DNA of 64,000 nt. Origin: BS750m-G4 sp964472195 (GTDB taxonomy: Bacteria; Bacteroidota; Ignavibacteria; Tepidaquicellales; Tepidaquicellaceae). Location of the stretch: the NCBI GenBank assembly GCA_964472195.1, contig CAYYJH010000001.1, forward strand, positions 10,702 to 74,701, written 5' to 3'. Position 1 is the first letter of the stretch. Each line of letters opens with the position of its first letter. Shown here piece after piece: positions 9,332-17,798 of this stretch. Position numbers and translations under genes: made by a program. The notes under the pieces were generated by a model, which saw only the letters and a list, made by a program, of their open reading frames with translations, was not told where the DNA came from and made no database searches.

Positions 9332-10153
9332 ATGAAAACTGTGATGGTTTTTGGTGTTAGTGGAATGTTAGGAAGAACTCTTTTAGATTATTTTAAGCAA
9401 AGGAATTACAACGTTGTTGGTATAACAAGAAACGAGTTTGATATTTCTAAATCGAGCAATGACGATTTAAAAGAAATAGTAGATAATAATAAGCCAGAGT
9501 ATATAATAAATGCAGCAGGAATAATAAAACAAAAAATTAATCTGTTCTCAATAGAGGAAACGATTAGAGTAAATTCCATTTTCCCGAGAAACCTTGATAG
9601 AATATCCTATGATAAAAGATCAAGGTTAATTCATATTACAACTGATTGTGTTTATAACGGTTCTAAAGGTAATTATGATGAGAATGATATGTTTGATGCA
9701 AATGATGTTTATGGTATGACCAAATGTGCGGGTGAAATATCAAGAGCTATGAATATAAGGACATCAATAATTGGAGAAGAGATGAAATCGGATTATTCAT
9801 TGCTTGCCTGGACCAAGGCTAACAAGGGTAAAAAGATAAACGGTTATAAAAACCATTTCTGGAATGGATTAACGACTTTATATTTAGCAGAATTAATCGA
9901 TATAATTATTGATAAAGGATTGTATCAACCGGGGATGTATCATTTGCATTCACCCAGCACAGTTTCAAAACTAGAATTATTGGAAATTATTAATCAAGTT
10001 TATAAACTTGATTTAGAAATTGCATCAATCGAGCACGAACAGAGAATTGATAGATCGTTGAAATCCATTTATAAACTTCAAGAAATTGTTACAAAGGATA
10101 TTGAAACACAGGTTAAAGAGTTGAAAGAATTTTATAAGCAATTCAATAAATAA
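9332..10153 (+). CDS. RmlD/CapF-like SDR reductase without cupin domain
   Basis: Short RmlD-type reductase that probably acts on the product of the CapE/WbjB-like dehydratase just upstream. 'MVFGVSGMLGRTL' is the cofactor loop, 'IINAAGIIKQKIN' and 'HITTDCVYNGSKG' are typical landmarks, and 'VYGMTKCAGE' gives Y-x3-K. It has 273 residues. The CapF/WbjC enzymes that follow CapE elsewhere carry an additional C-terminal cupin domain; that is absent here, so it is either a reduced CapF or a different reductase. Only one base separates it from the upstream stop codon, so the two are coupled. Confidence 0.82.
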   Translation: MKTVMVFGVSGMLGRTLLDYFKQRNYNVVGITRNEFDISKSSNDDLKEIVDNNKPEYIINAAGIIKQKINLFSIEETIRVNSIFPRNLDRISYDKRSRLIHITTDCVYNGSKGNYDENDMFDANDVYGMTKCAGEISRAMNIRTSIIGEEMKSDYSLLAWTKANKGKKINGYKNHFWNGLTTLYLAELIDIIIDKGLYQPGMYHLHSPSTVSKLELLEIINQVYKLDLEIASIEHEQRIDRSLKSIYKLQEIVTKDIETQVKELKEFYKQFNK

Positions 10154-10224
10154 ATATGTTAGGTTAACTAAATATTTTTATTAGGAAATACAAGTTTTTA
10201 GAAGTAACATTAGTTTTAAACTGA

Positions 10225-11226
10225 GTGCAAACAGAAAACAAAAGAAATATTTTTAATCAGAAGGAAAGAATCTCTATTCTTATTCCAACTCATAACGATA
10301 GTAAATATCTAAAAGAGTGTTTGGATAGTATAGTTACTCAAACATATAAAAATTTTGAGATAATTATTTGTGATGATTGTTCAAAAGAAGATGAATTTAA
10401 CAAGATCAAATCTATTGTCGATAGCTACAATAGTAAATGTGATTCTATAACATTGCATAGAAACGAAACTAATCTTGGATATCAAAAAAATTGGAACAAA
10501 TTAATTGATCTAACAAACAATGAGATGTTTCATATATTACATGCTGATGATGTTTTTCATAATAATGAAGTAATATCTAAGCTTGTAAGATTCTTAAACA
10601 ATCACAAAGACTTTGCATTAGTCGGTGGTCTTGTGGATATTATTGACGCTAACGGTATTCTATTGAATAGTTCAAATGGAAATGGTGATAAGAAATGGAA
10701 AAAAGGAGAAGTCTTTGAGTTTGTAACACAAAAGAATTCGCATATAAACTGTTCTACTGTAATGATGAGGAAATCTTTTGTAAAGCAGGTTGGGCTGTTT
10801 GATCCGGGAATAGAAGGCGCAGATGAAGAGTTGTGGCCCCGTGTCCTGACAAAGTTTCCGATTGCAGAGTTGGGTGAGTCTTTGGTTTCTCATAGGATTC
10901 ATTCTGAACAAACCGAATCAAAGTTTTGGTTTAACAAGAAAAATTTTACGGATACCTGGAAAAAATTCAACGTCGTTATCGATTATGAAGATAGAGTTCA
11001 TTTAAGGAGAAAGATGAAGAAACATTTAAGGAAAAAATTTTCAAGAAGCGCTTTATATGTTGCGGATAGAGTCCTTAAGGAATTTCAGTCGAAAAAAATG
11101 TCGATATGGCATTTAATGGTTTCATTACGATTTGAACCATTAATTGTTTTGAAACGTAAAGCATACTGGGTGGTTTTACTGCGTAATTTAAGATCTAAAA
11201 AATCCTTAGCAAACAATAATAAATAA
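10225..11226 (+). CDS. Glycosyltransferase family 2
   Basis: Inverting GT-A glycosyltransferase that adds one sugar to the repeat unit at the cytoplasmic face. 'ERISILIPTHNDSKYLKECL' opens the domain near residue 14, 'QTYKNFEIIICDDCS' follows, and 'HILHADDVFHNNE' contains the D-x-D-like metal site. 'GLFDPGIEGADEELWPRVL' is the usual acceptor-side motif. After about residue 240 the chain is basic, perhaps for membrane association. The start is GTG. 333 residues. Confidence 0.9.
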   Translation: MQTENKRNIFNQKERISILIPTHNDSKYLKECLDSIVTQTYKNFEIIICDDCSKEDEFNKIKSIVDSYNSKCDSITLHRNETNLGYQKNWNKLIDLTNNEMFHILHADDVFHNNEVISKLVRFLNNHKDFALVGGLVDIIDANGILLNSSNGNGDKKWKKGEVFEFVTQKNSHINCSTVMMRKSFVKQVGLFDPGIEGADEELWPRVLTKFPIAELGESLVSHRIHSEQTESKFWFNKKNFTDTWKKFNVVIDYEDRVHLRRKMKKHLRKKFSRSALYVADRVLKEFQSKKMSIWHLMVSLRFEPLIVLKRKAYWVVLLRNLRSKKSLANNNK

Positions 11227-11239
11227 TCGGAGCTATCAT

Positions 11240-11900
11240 TTGAGTAAGTTCAGGAATTTTTTAAAGGTTGTATTTCTTGAAGAGCTCTTTAATGGTTCAC
11301 TCTTTTTTAATTTATTAAAGAAAAACTTTGGAGATGCAAAGACTGTTTTGGAGTTGGGCGCCGGTGAGGATAGTTATCTAAATTTTAAAGATAGAGATTT
11401 TCATATAACAGCTTTGGACCTTCATAAACCCTCCCTTGAGAAATCAAAAAAACATAATAATTTTGATGAATATGTTCTTGGAGATGCAAGAAAAATTGCT
11501 ACTATATTTGATTGTGATTCTTTCGATGTCGTAACGTCCTTCGACCTTATTGAACATTTTGAAAAAAACGAAGGTTACAGACTGTTAGACGATATGACTA
11601 AAATTGCGAAAAAAAAGTTGTTGTATATACACCTAATGGATTTGTTCCGCAGTCAGCAACCGATGATAATCCTTTCCAGGAACATAAATCAGGTTGGACG
11701 TATCAAGAGATGAAAAAGTTGGGATATAAAGTTTACGGTGTTAATGGTTTTAGAAAACTCCGGGGGCGGTATGCAGTTCCGAAAATAAAACCCGTGAATT
11801 CGGAAATTTCATCTCTAACTTAAGTCAGATTTTCTTGAATATTTCAAGACTACAGAAATATTCTTATGCGATATTGTGTGTTAAAGATGTTAGTAAGTGA
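11240..11900 (+). pseudogene. Class I SAM methyltransferase broken by two frameshifts
   Basis: The first frame (11240-11713) encodes 157 residues with an AdoMet motif, 'VLELGAGEDSYL', and 'DVVTSFDLIEHFEK', then loses family similarity. After the run of eight A at 11609-11616 the homologous reading continues in the -1 frame ('VVYTPNGFVPQS', 'FQEHKSGW', 'LRGRYAVPKIKP') and stops at 11823. A second -1 shift around 11791-11800 restores the expected C-terminus ('ISNLSQIF', 'YAILCVK') to the stop at 11898-11900. The first shift falls on a perfect A_AAA_AAG heptamer (11611-11617) in the slippery phase. Because a second, non-slippery shift follows, a pseudogene or sequence error is more likely than programmed frameshifting. 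Confidence 0.85.
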
Positions 11901-11928
11901 ATCTTTAGGGTTGTCGATAGCTGATGAA

Positions 11929-12588
11929 TTATATTTCGAAACAATTGTTTTCTTTGTAAAAAATTGAAGTCCACCATCCAAATCGTTCAATAGGTCCATT
12001 ACCCTCAAAATCTATCCTTTTATAACCATTATTAATTAAAAAGTCATAGCCTTCTGAATATTTTTCTCTGTCAGCATTATCCCACACTATAACACCATCT
12101 GGTTTTAAGGAATTTAATGAATTCTTTGCACAATTTACCCTGTCTCTTCCATCGATAATGACTATATCAAACTTATTTGTATATTTAGTGATAACTTTAG
12201 AATAATTTCCTCCGGGTACTAAATCAAAATGTAAAAGTTCAACGTTTGAAGGAATTAATTTTTTCATTTTTTCATACCACTCTTTGTTATGTTCACATGC
12301 AATCACGCTTGCAACACGCTCAGCCCACCATAAAGTTGAATTACCAGAACCGTATTCGAATACACTCATATTTCTATCTACTCTTCCTTGAAGGAAACTT
12401 ATTGCAGGATAAGTCATCCACGGAATAGGTTCACCTTTTGCGTTAATACATTTTCTCTTCTCCATACTTAAAAACCATCCGGTATCGCTTATGAAACTAT
12501 CATCTTTAAGTTGGTAAGGACGGATTAGGTTTTTGGTAAATCTATACCGATTCATGATTTTAATAAAGAATGAATTGTTATTTTTCAC
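11929..12588 (-). CDS. Class I SAM-dependent methyltransferase-like protein
   Basis: Predicted AdoMet-dependent methyltransferase, 219 residues. The Rossmann motif I 'VFEYGSGNSTLWWAERV' is near residues 75-91, followed by 'IACEHNKEWYEKM', and 'FDIVIIDGRDRVNCAKNSL' with 'KPDGVIVWDNAD' forms the later strands. It is the only gene on the minus strand in the first 38 kb and faces the broken methyltransferase tail to tail. It may have been inserted or inverted at a module junction. Acceptor unknown. Confidence 0.82.
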   Translation of the reverse strand: MKNNNSFFIKIMNRYRFTKNLIRPYQLKDDSFISDTGWFLSMEKRKCINAKGEPIPWMTYPAISFLQGRVDRNMSVFEYGSGNSTLWWAERVASVIACEHNKEWYEKMKKLIPSNVELLHFDLVPGGNYSKVITKYTNKFDIVIIDGRDRVNCAKNSLNSLKPDGVIVWDNADREKYSEGYDFLINNGYKRIDFEGNGPIERFGWWTSIFYKENNCFEI

Positions 12589-12867
12589 AGTTGATATTAT
12601 TACATTTAAATATTTTATGATAATGCAATATATGGAAAATTCATTGTATTAACAGTTAAGTAAACTATTTTAGATAAAAATTTTATTAATCAGTATTATT
12701 ATTCTAAAGTAATAGCTTTTCAATAGATTTTAAAAGTAAAGTAAAATATATTATTATAATTATGGTAGTTTACTTCATGAGTGTACTATTAAAATTGTTG
12801 CTATAAATAGTTTCTTAAAGTAACTAAGTTTTTATAGGATTATTTTTGTTCGGTGGAAACAGTATAA
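12589..12867. other. AT-rich divergent intergenic region
   Basis: This stretch separates two divergent methyltransferase genes and must hold promoters for both. It is very AT-rich with no coding frame of note. A TATTTTTG at 12841-12848 matches the Bacteroidota -7 consensus TAnnTTTG on the + strand, but no TTTG at the expected -33 distance was found, so this promoter call is weak. No transposon ends or tRNA remnants were seen. Confidence 0.4.
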
Positions 12868-13698
12868 ATGAAAGAGAATTGCAAACTTTGTGGTTCTACA
12901 GTATTTGTAGAATATTTAGAACACAAAGGATATAAATATTTTCGGTGTAAGAATTGTTCACTTGTTCAGTTAATGCCAATGCCTGATAATGAAGAATTGA
13001 AAAAAGCTTATTCACAGAAATATTACAATGAAGAAAAGAGCTTTGTGAAGAAATATTATTGGAACATGCATGAATCATATGAGAAGTTTTTAACAATTGA
13101 AAAAAAGGTAGGGAAAATTAAAGGGCTAAAATTATTTGATGTTGGAGCTGGTGAAGGTCGTTTTCTCGATATTGCTAAAGAATTCGAAGTTGAAACCTAT
13201 GGAAGTGAAATCTCTGATTATGGCAAGCAGGAAATAATTAAAAAAGGTCACAAATTCATTGATAATATCTCTGAATATAAAAACTTCTTTGATATAATAA
13301 CATTATGGGATGTTGCGGAGCATTTAAATGAACCTTTGAAAGAATATCAAAAATATTACAATGTATTAAAAACGAACGGTCATATCTTTATTGCGACCTC
13401 TTGGATAGATGATTTAGTGGATAAACTCATGTTTGGATACACTATGTGGTCTGATCCACCTTATCATACACTGTTGTATAATAAACACACATTACAAAAA
13501 TTTTTAAATAATGCTGGATTTAAGAATTTCAATAGAGAAAAAAATCATAAATCAGGAAACTATTATCATTATACAAAGAAATTCTGGCTATTGAAACAAT
13601 TTATTAAAAAATTTATTCGTTATAAAGAGTGGAAAAGAGCAAAACTGAATAATCAAGCAGGTGTAGGAAGTTATTTGTTTGTATCTGCTCAAAAATAA
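12868..13698 (+). CDS. Class I SAM methyltransferase with N-terminal zinc ribbon
   Basis: Methyltransferase of a type common in O-antigen and sugar-antibiotic clusters. Two cysteine pairs, CKLC (5-8) and CKNC (about 27-34 region), form a predicted zinc ribbon at the N-terminus. The AdoMet site is 'LFDVGAGEGRFLDIA' near residues 90-104, then 'YGSEISDYG' and 'DIITLWDVAEHLNEP'. 276 residues. The C-terminal 70 residues are basic and aromatic. It begins the second part of the polysaccharide locus, right after the divergent gap. Confidence 0.85.
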   Translation: MKENCKLCGSTVFVEYLEHKGYKYFRCKNCSLVQLMPMPDNEELKKAYSQKYYNEEKSFVKKYYWNMHESYEKFLTIEKKVGKIKGLKLFDVGAGEGRFLDIAKEFEVETYGSEISDYGKQEIIKKGHKFIDNISEYKNFFDIITLWDVAEHLNEPLKEYQKYYNVLKTNGHIFIATSWIDDLVDKLMFGYTMWSDPPYHTLLYNKHTLQKFLNNAGFKNFNREKNHKSGNYYHYTKKFWLLKQFIKKFIRYKEWKRAKLNNQAGVGSYLFVSAQK

Positions 13699-13745
13699 AA
13701 AAGATTTAAATTTCAATTCATAATATAAGAGTTAGCTCCCCAGCT

Positions 13746-14945
13746 ATGATTGGAACTGCATTGTACAGAAAAAGAACATTTGTTACCATCTATCCTGATT
13801 TAGAAAATGTTCATATTATGAAAGAACCGGGACAAATTGGATACAGGTTTTCTAAATTATTTGGATTCGATAGTATAGTTGTTTCGTATCAAAATGGCGA
13901 GTATGAAAATTTAAAATATACTCCTGGTCTTCGACAGAACTTCATTAAGAAAAGATGCAATTTCAAATTCTTCGATTTAAATAGCATTAGATATGTGATA
14001 AAAAACGCATCCCGCATTGATGTTTTACACATGCAGCATTTCAATTTGGACACTTTATCTACGGGTTTTGTTTACAAGTTTTTGAATCCTAATGGTTTCT
14101 TTTTCGTGAGATTAGATTTCTGCCCGGGTGATTTTTTTGGACCTGAACCTGATATTCGTTTTTGGTTTAAAAATGATGGAAGAATTAGAACTAAGATTAA
14201 AAACTTCCTCCAGAAAAAATTTGCAAAATCAGTCGATCTCTGGAGCGATCAGGACCTTAGTTCATCAGATTTTGTTACAAAGAAATATTCTTTTTTCAAA
14301 AACAAATTAACAGAAGTTTATAACGGGGTTGATATAGATTCAATTCAACAATACAATTATCTATTGAAAGAATTCTCGGAGAAAGAAAATATTATTCTTT
14401 GTTCGGTTGCACGTGTCGGGAGTTACCAAAAAGCAATTGATGTTCTTTTGGAAACATTTGCACTTTTGCCCGAAGATATAGGATGGCAGCTTCATATTGC
14501 TGGATCAATACAAAAAGAGTTTAATGTTTTTCTAAAAGGTTTCTTTAAAAAACATCCAGAGCTTCAATCAAAAGTATTTTTTCACGGTGAATTAAATAAA
14601 AAGGATTTGTATGAGATGTATAATAGAGCAAAAATATTTTGTTTGTTTTCACGTTATGAATCTTTTACAAATGTTTTACCTGAAGCTATGTATTTCAAAA
14701 ATACGCTTATCGTAACGAATTTTGGTGGTGCAAAGATAATGGTCGATGGTAATAAATCAGGTTGTATTGTAGAAAGAGATAATCCTCAGCAAATTGCAAA
14801 GGTATTGTTGAAATATATGAATGATAACAAATTGTTGGAAGAAACTGGAAATCATTCTCACAAATTTGCAATCAATAAACTAAGCTGGGATAAAATTGCT
14901 AAAGATTTATACGAAATAATAAATAAAAATGAACTTCAGAGATAA
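13746..14945 (+). CDS. Glycosyltransferase family 4
   Basis: Retaining GT-B glycosyltransferase. The C-terminal nucleotide-sugar domain is clear: 'LCSVARVGSYQKAIDVLLE' near residue 220, 'VFFHGELNKKDLYEMYNRA' and the E-x7-E motif region 'SRYESFTNVLPEAMYFKN' near 305-322. 'VYNGVDIDSI' marks the domain linker. 399 residues is normal. It overlaps the start of the downstream flippase by 17 bases, so the two are probably co-translated. Donor and acceptor sugars unknown. Confidence 0.9.
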   Translation: MIGTALYRKRTFVTIYPDLENVHIMKEPGQIGYRFSKLFGFDSIVVSYQNGEYENLKYTPGLRQNFIKKRCNFKFFDLNSIRYVIKNASRIDVLHMQHFNLDTLSTGFVYKFLNPNGFFFVRLDFCPGDFFGPEPDIRFWFKNDGRIRTKIKNFLQKKFAKSVDLWSDQDLSSSDFVTKKYSFFKNKLTEVYNGVDIDSIQQYNYLLKEFSEKENIILCSVARVGSYQKAIDVLLETFALLPEDIGWQLHIAGSIQKEFNVFLKGFFKKHPELQSKVFFHGELNKKDLYEMYNRAKIFCLFSRYESFTNVLPEAMYFKNTLIVTNFGGAKIMVDGNKSGCIVERDNPQQIAKVLLKYMNDNKLLEETGNHSHKFAINKLSWDKIAKDLYEIINKNELQR

Positions 14946-16371
14946 GTTTAGAATTCCACAATTGGCGAAAGATAGTTTTCTCGTAACAGTTTCGAATGGC
15001 ATTAATTATCTGGTTGGTGCTGTATGGGGCATATTACTTGCAAGATGGTTAGGAACGGATTTCTTTGGGATTTATATTTTTTGGTATTCGGTTTCGATGA
15101 TAGTATTTGCTGTGGGAGAGTTTGGATTAACAAATTATCTTACAAGAGAGTTAAGCCAAAAGAGCGAACAAAAAAATCTCATTTGTAATTATTCTAAACT
15201 AATTCTTTTAGTTAATGCTATTTTAGTGTCATGTTTAGTAATATATGTTAAGTATTCAGAAAGTTTTTTCCCATATTTAGTTGTTGGGATTACTACGATA
15301 ATAATTGTGCAGTCGGATAGACTGTCTACAACCTTCTCTTCCTGGCATTATGCTAAAAAGAATGCTCTTTTTATTTCGAACCTATCTGTTGTAAAAAACA
15401 TTTTTGTGCTGGGTGTGGGTTTTTTATTTTACCTTTCCGAATTTAATTATTTTTATATTCTGATTGTCCCCGCTTTTTTTTCATTTTTAAGATTCTTGAC
15501 TACGTTCAGTATTATACTAAAGAAAGAAAAAATATCCTTCATGGATGTTTTATTACACAAGATCAGTGTTAGTAATCTTAAAGAAAGTTTATCAGCCACC
15601 TGGGTTTTTGGTGCGATAGCAATAATAACAACTATTCAGCTTAATAGTGATGCTCCGATATTAAAATTTTTGGGTTTTTCAGAACATGATTTCGGCGTGA
15701 TTGGTGCAGCTAACAGGATAAAAACTGTGATCGCTTTGACAGGAACATCTATCTTTTCAGTTGTTTTTCCTCGATTATCAAAAGATTTTAGTATATCAAA
15801 GGAAAGATTTACAGATACTTTTTTAAAAGTTTTTAAACCTGTATTTGTTTTTTCAATTATGCTATGCTCTTTTTTAATAATTTTTTCGGGTAAAATAATT
15901 TTGTTGTTATTTGGAAAGGCTTATGCTGATGCGGTACCTTTCATGGTTTTGTTTTCATATGGTTCCATTAGTACAGTGTTGATTCTTTTCGGTCATACTA
16001 TAACTGCTTTAAATCGACAGGATTTTAGTCTAAAGATGATCGTTATAATTTATACTTTAGTTCCAATACTTAAAATAATTCTCATACCCGAATACGGAAG
16101 CATAGTCGTAGGTTGGTTAGGAGCAATAGGACCATGGACAGGGTTTATAATTAATTTTACATTTATACTTAAGTATTTGGTGCCCAAAGTTGAAAGTACT
16201 TTTATTTTTAAAATAACTTTTATTACACTAATTGGACTTGTTTTACCTGTGCTGGCAAATTATTATGCATTAAATGAATTTATTTCTTTTTCAATTATCT
16301 TTTTATTGTTAATCTTGTTTAGCAGATTGTTCAATGTATTAAATTTTAAATCATTAGTAATAACACAGTAA
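14929..16371 (+). CDS. Wzx-like oligosaccharide flippase (second copy)
   Basis: Polytopic membrane protein of the polysaccharide flippase family, 480 residues and hydrophobic throughout. 'ISYLVGAVWGILLARWLGTD'-like sequence near residue 22 ('YLVGAVWGILLARWLGTDFF') and 'IGAANRIKTVIALTGTSIFS' are family-typical. It overlaps the upstream glycosyltransferase and is followed by the Wzy-like polymerase. This flippase-polymerase pair is the expected core of a Wzx/Wzy pathway. It differs clearly from the flippase at 4732-6042. Confidence 0.88.
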   Translation: MNFRDKFRIPQLAKDSFLVTVSNGINYLVGAVWGILLARWLGTDFFGIYIFWYSVSMIVFAVGEFGLTNYLTRELSQKSEQKNLICNYSKLILLVNAILVSCLVIYVKYSESFFPYLVVGITTIIIVQSDRLSTTFSSWHYAKKNALFISNLSVVKNIFVLGVGFLFYLSEFNYFYILIVPAFFSFLRFLTTFSIILKKEKISFMDVLLHKISVSNLKESLSATWVFGAIAIITTIQLNSDAPILKFLGFSEHDFGVIGAANRIKTVIALTGTSIFSVVFPRLSKDFSISKERFTDTFLKVFKPVFVFSIMLCSFLIIFSGKIILLLFGKAYADAVPFMVLFSYGSISTVLILFGHTITALNRQDFSLKMIVIIYTLVPILKIILIPEYGSIVVGWLGAIGPWTGFIINFTFILKYLVPKVESTFIFKITFITLIGLVLPVLANYYALNEFISFSIIFLLLILFSRLFNVLNFKSLVITQ

Positions 16372-16413
16372 TTTGTAAATAACTTAGATGAAAATAATTA
16401 TTCATTGTAAGAA

Positions 16414-17748
16414 TTGATTCTGATTATCGTCATATTACTTCCATTTCTATTAAGGAATAAATATACTTTTCCACTAACTTTTATATTAATAAATACTAAT
16501 GTTTTGCAATTTAGTTATGGATTAAAGTATGAAATATTCCGTTTTGGTGCTGGTGTAATATTACTTATGGATTACTACTTTGTGATTCTATTCTTTTTAA
16601 TTTTAAGAAAAATAAATGAAATTAAGTTAGACTACATCTATAACCGGATTTTTTATATTTTTGGATTCATAACATTAGTTTCTTTATTTTCTTCAATTAT
16701 TTTTGGATTTGACGTAAATGTTTTTGTTAAGGTTATAAGATTATTCATGCGTTACATAGCTTATATTTATCTTGCATTATATTTGTATGAATCGCGTGAA
16801 AACACTGTTCGATTTATAAGAGTTCTTTTCGTATTAGTTATTCTCGTATTTATTCTTCAGGTGTATGAATTATCCATTCAGAAAAGAGTAATGATAGATT
16901 TAATTGCGAATCCATATAATAAATACTATACTGAAGGTGTGTATATAAACATACCTTATTTTGGATGGGTATTGTATGCATGGAATAGAATGTTAGCATT
17001 TATGCCTCTTGCTCTTTTCTTTTCTTTTTATTTTCTATTAAGAAATGTCAGAGTTTTACCTGTTGGTAATACTATTATGGTTTTAATTTGTCTCCTGTCT
17101 GTTTATTTAGGTTTATCACGAATAGGAATTTTTATTTATTCGGTTGCGATGGTCTTTTTCATTCTTTTAAATCTAAGAACAGGCTCAAAGAGAAAGTTTG
17201 CGTTTTTAGGTATAACTGCAGTTCTTGCAATCATACTGTATTTCTATTATTTCCAGGTAACAGCTTTAGAGGCATTTTCACTTCGTTTACAAACTGTTGA
17301 ACAAATACAAACCGGTGAAGAAGGAAATACTGCTCAGAGAGTTATATTCTGGCAGGACCAGTTTGAGAACGCTTTTGAATCACCCGTAATAGGTAAAGGA
17401 TTTAATCCGAGTTCATTTAGCACATTAACAGGAGATGTTGGAGTTTCAAACCTGATTTCCTTATTTGGAATATCAGGTGTTTTAATTCCTTTTTTTATTG
17501 TTTATGTAACTATAAAAGCCACAAATGCGATATCAGCTGTTGATATGGATTTCCAGAATGCTTTTCTGAGTGTTTTTCTTGCATACTTTATTGCAAGTCT
17601 TATAACAGCAGATATATATTTGTCTGGTTCGATCATAATTATTTCTCTAATCGCTATTATTACTGTCAAAGCAAATAATGTCAATTGGTTGCTCGATGAA
17701 GAAGAAGAAGAAGAAGAACAAGAACTTGAAGATGCTGCTGTTGATTAA
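16414..17748 (+). CDS. Wzy-like O-antigen polymerase/ligase family membrane protein
   Basis: Multi-spanning membrane protein, 444 residues, with the O-antigen ligase/polymerase look: many short hydrophobic segments, a large periplasmic loop near residues 290-330 ('QTGEEGNTAQRVIFWQDQF') and the 'GKGFNPSSFS' segment that follows the loop in this family. It likely polymerises the repeat units flipped by the neighbouring Wzx. The start is TTG with no better alternative. The C-terminal tail is odd: seven consecutive Glu encoded by seven GAA codons (17698-17718), then more acidic residues. Confidence 0.82.
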   Translation: MILIIVILLPFLLRNKYTFPLTFILINTNVLQFSYGLKYEIFRFGAGVILLMDYYFVILFFLILRKINEIKLDYIYNRIFYIFGFITLVSLFSSIIFGFDVNVFVKVIRLFMRYIAYIYLALYLYESRENTVRFIRVLFVLVILVFILQVYELSIQKRVMIDLIANPYNKYYTEGVYINIPYFGWVLYAWNRMLAFMPLALFFSFYFLLRNVRVLPVGNTIMVLICLLSVYLGLSRIGIFIYSVAMVFFILLNLRTGSKRKFAFLGITAVLAIILYFYYFQVTALEAFSLRLQTVEQIQTGEEGNTAQRVIFWQDQFENAFESPVIGKGFNPSSFSTLTGDVGVSNLISLFGISGVLIPFFIVYVTIKATNAISAVDMDFQNAFLSVFLAYFIASLITADIYLSGSIIIISLIAIITVKANNVNWLLDEEEEEEEQELEDAAVD

Positions 17749-17798
17749 TACAGAATAATGAAAGAATCAAGCGGAATAATCTGCAAAATACAAAATAG

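Noticed and set aside
11240..11713. Short 157-residue intact methyltransferase
   Set aside because: Family sequence resumes in another frame after the A8 run and again later; the short frame ends in unrelated residues.
12841..12848. Bacteroidota-type promoter element
   Set aside because: Only the -7 part matches; no -33 TTTG at proper distance, so it is not listed as a promoter.
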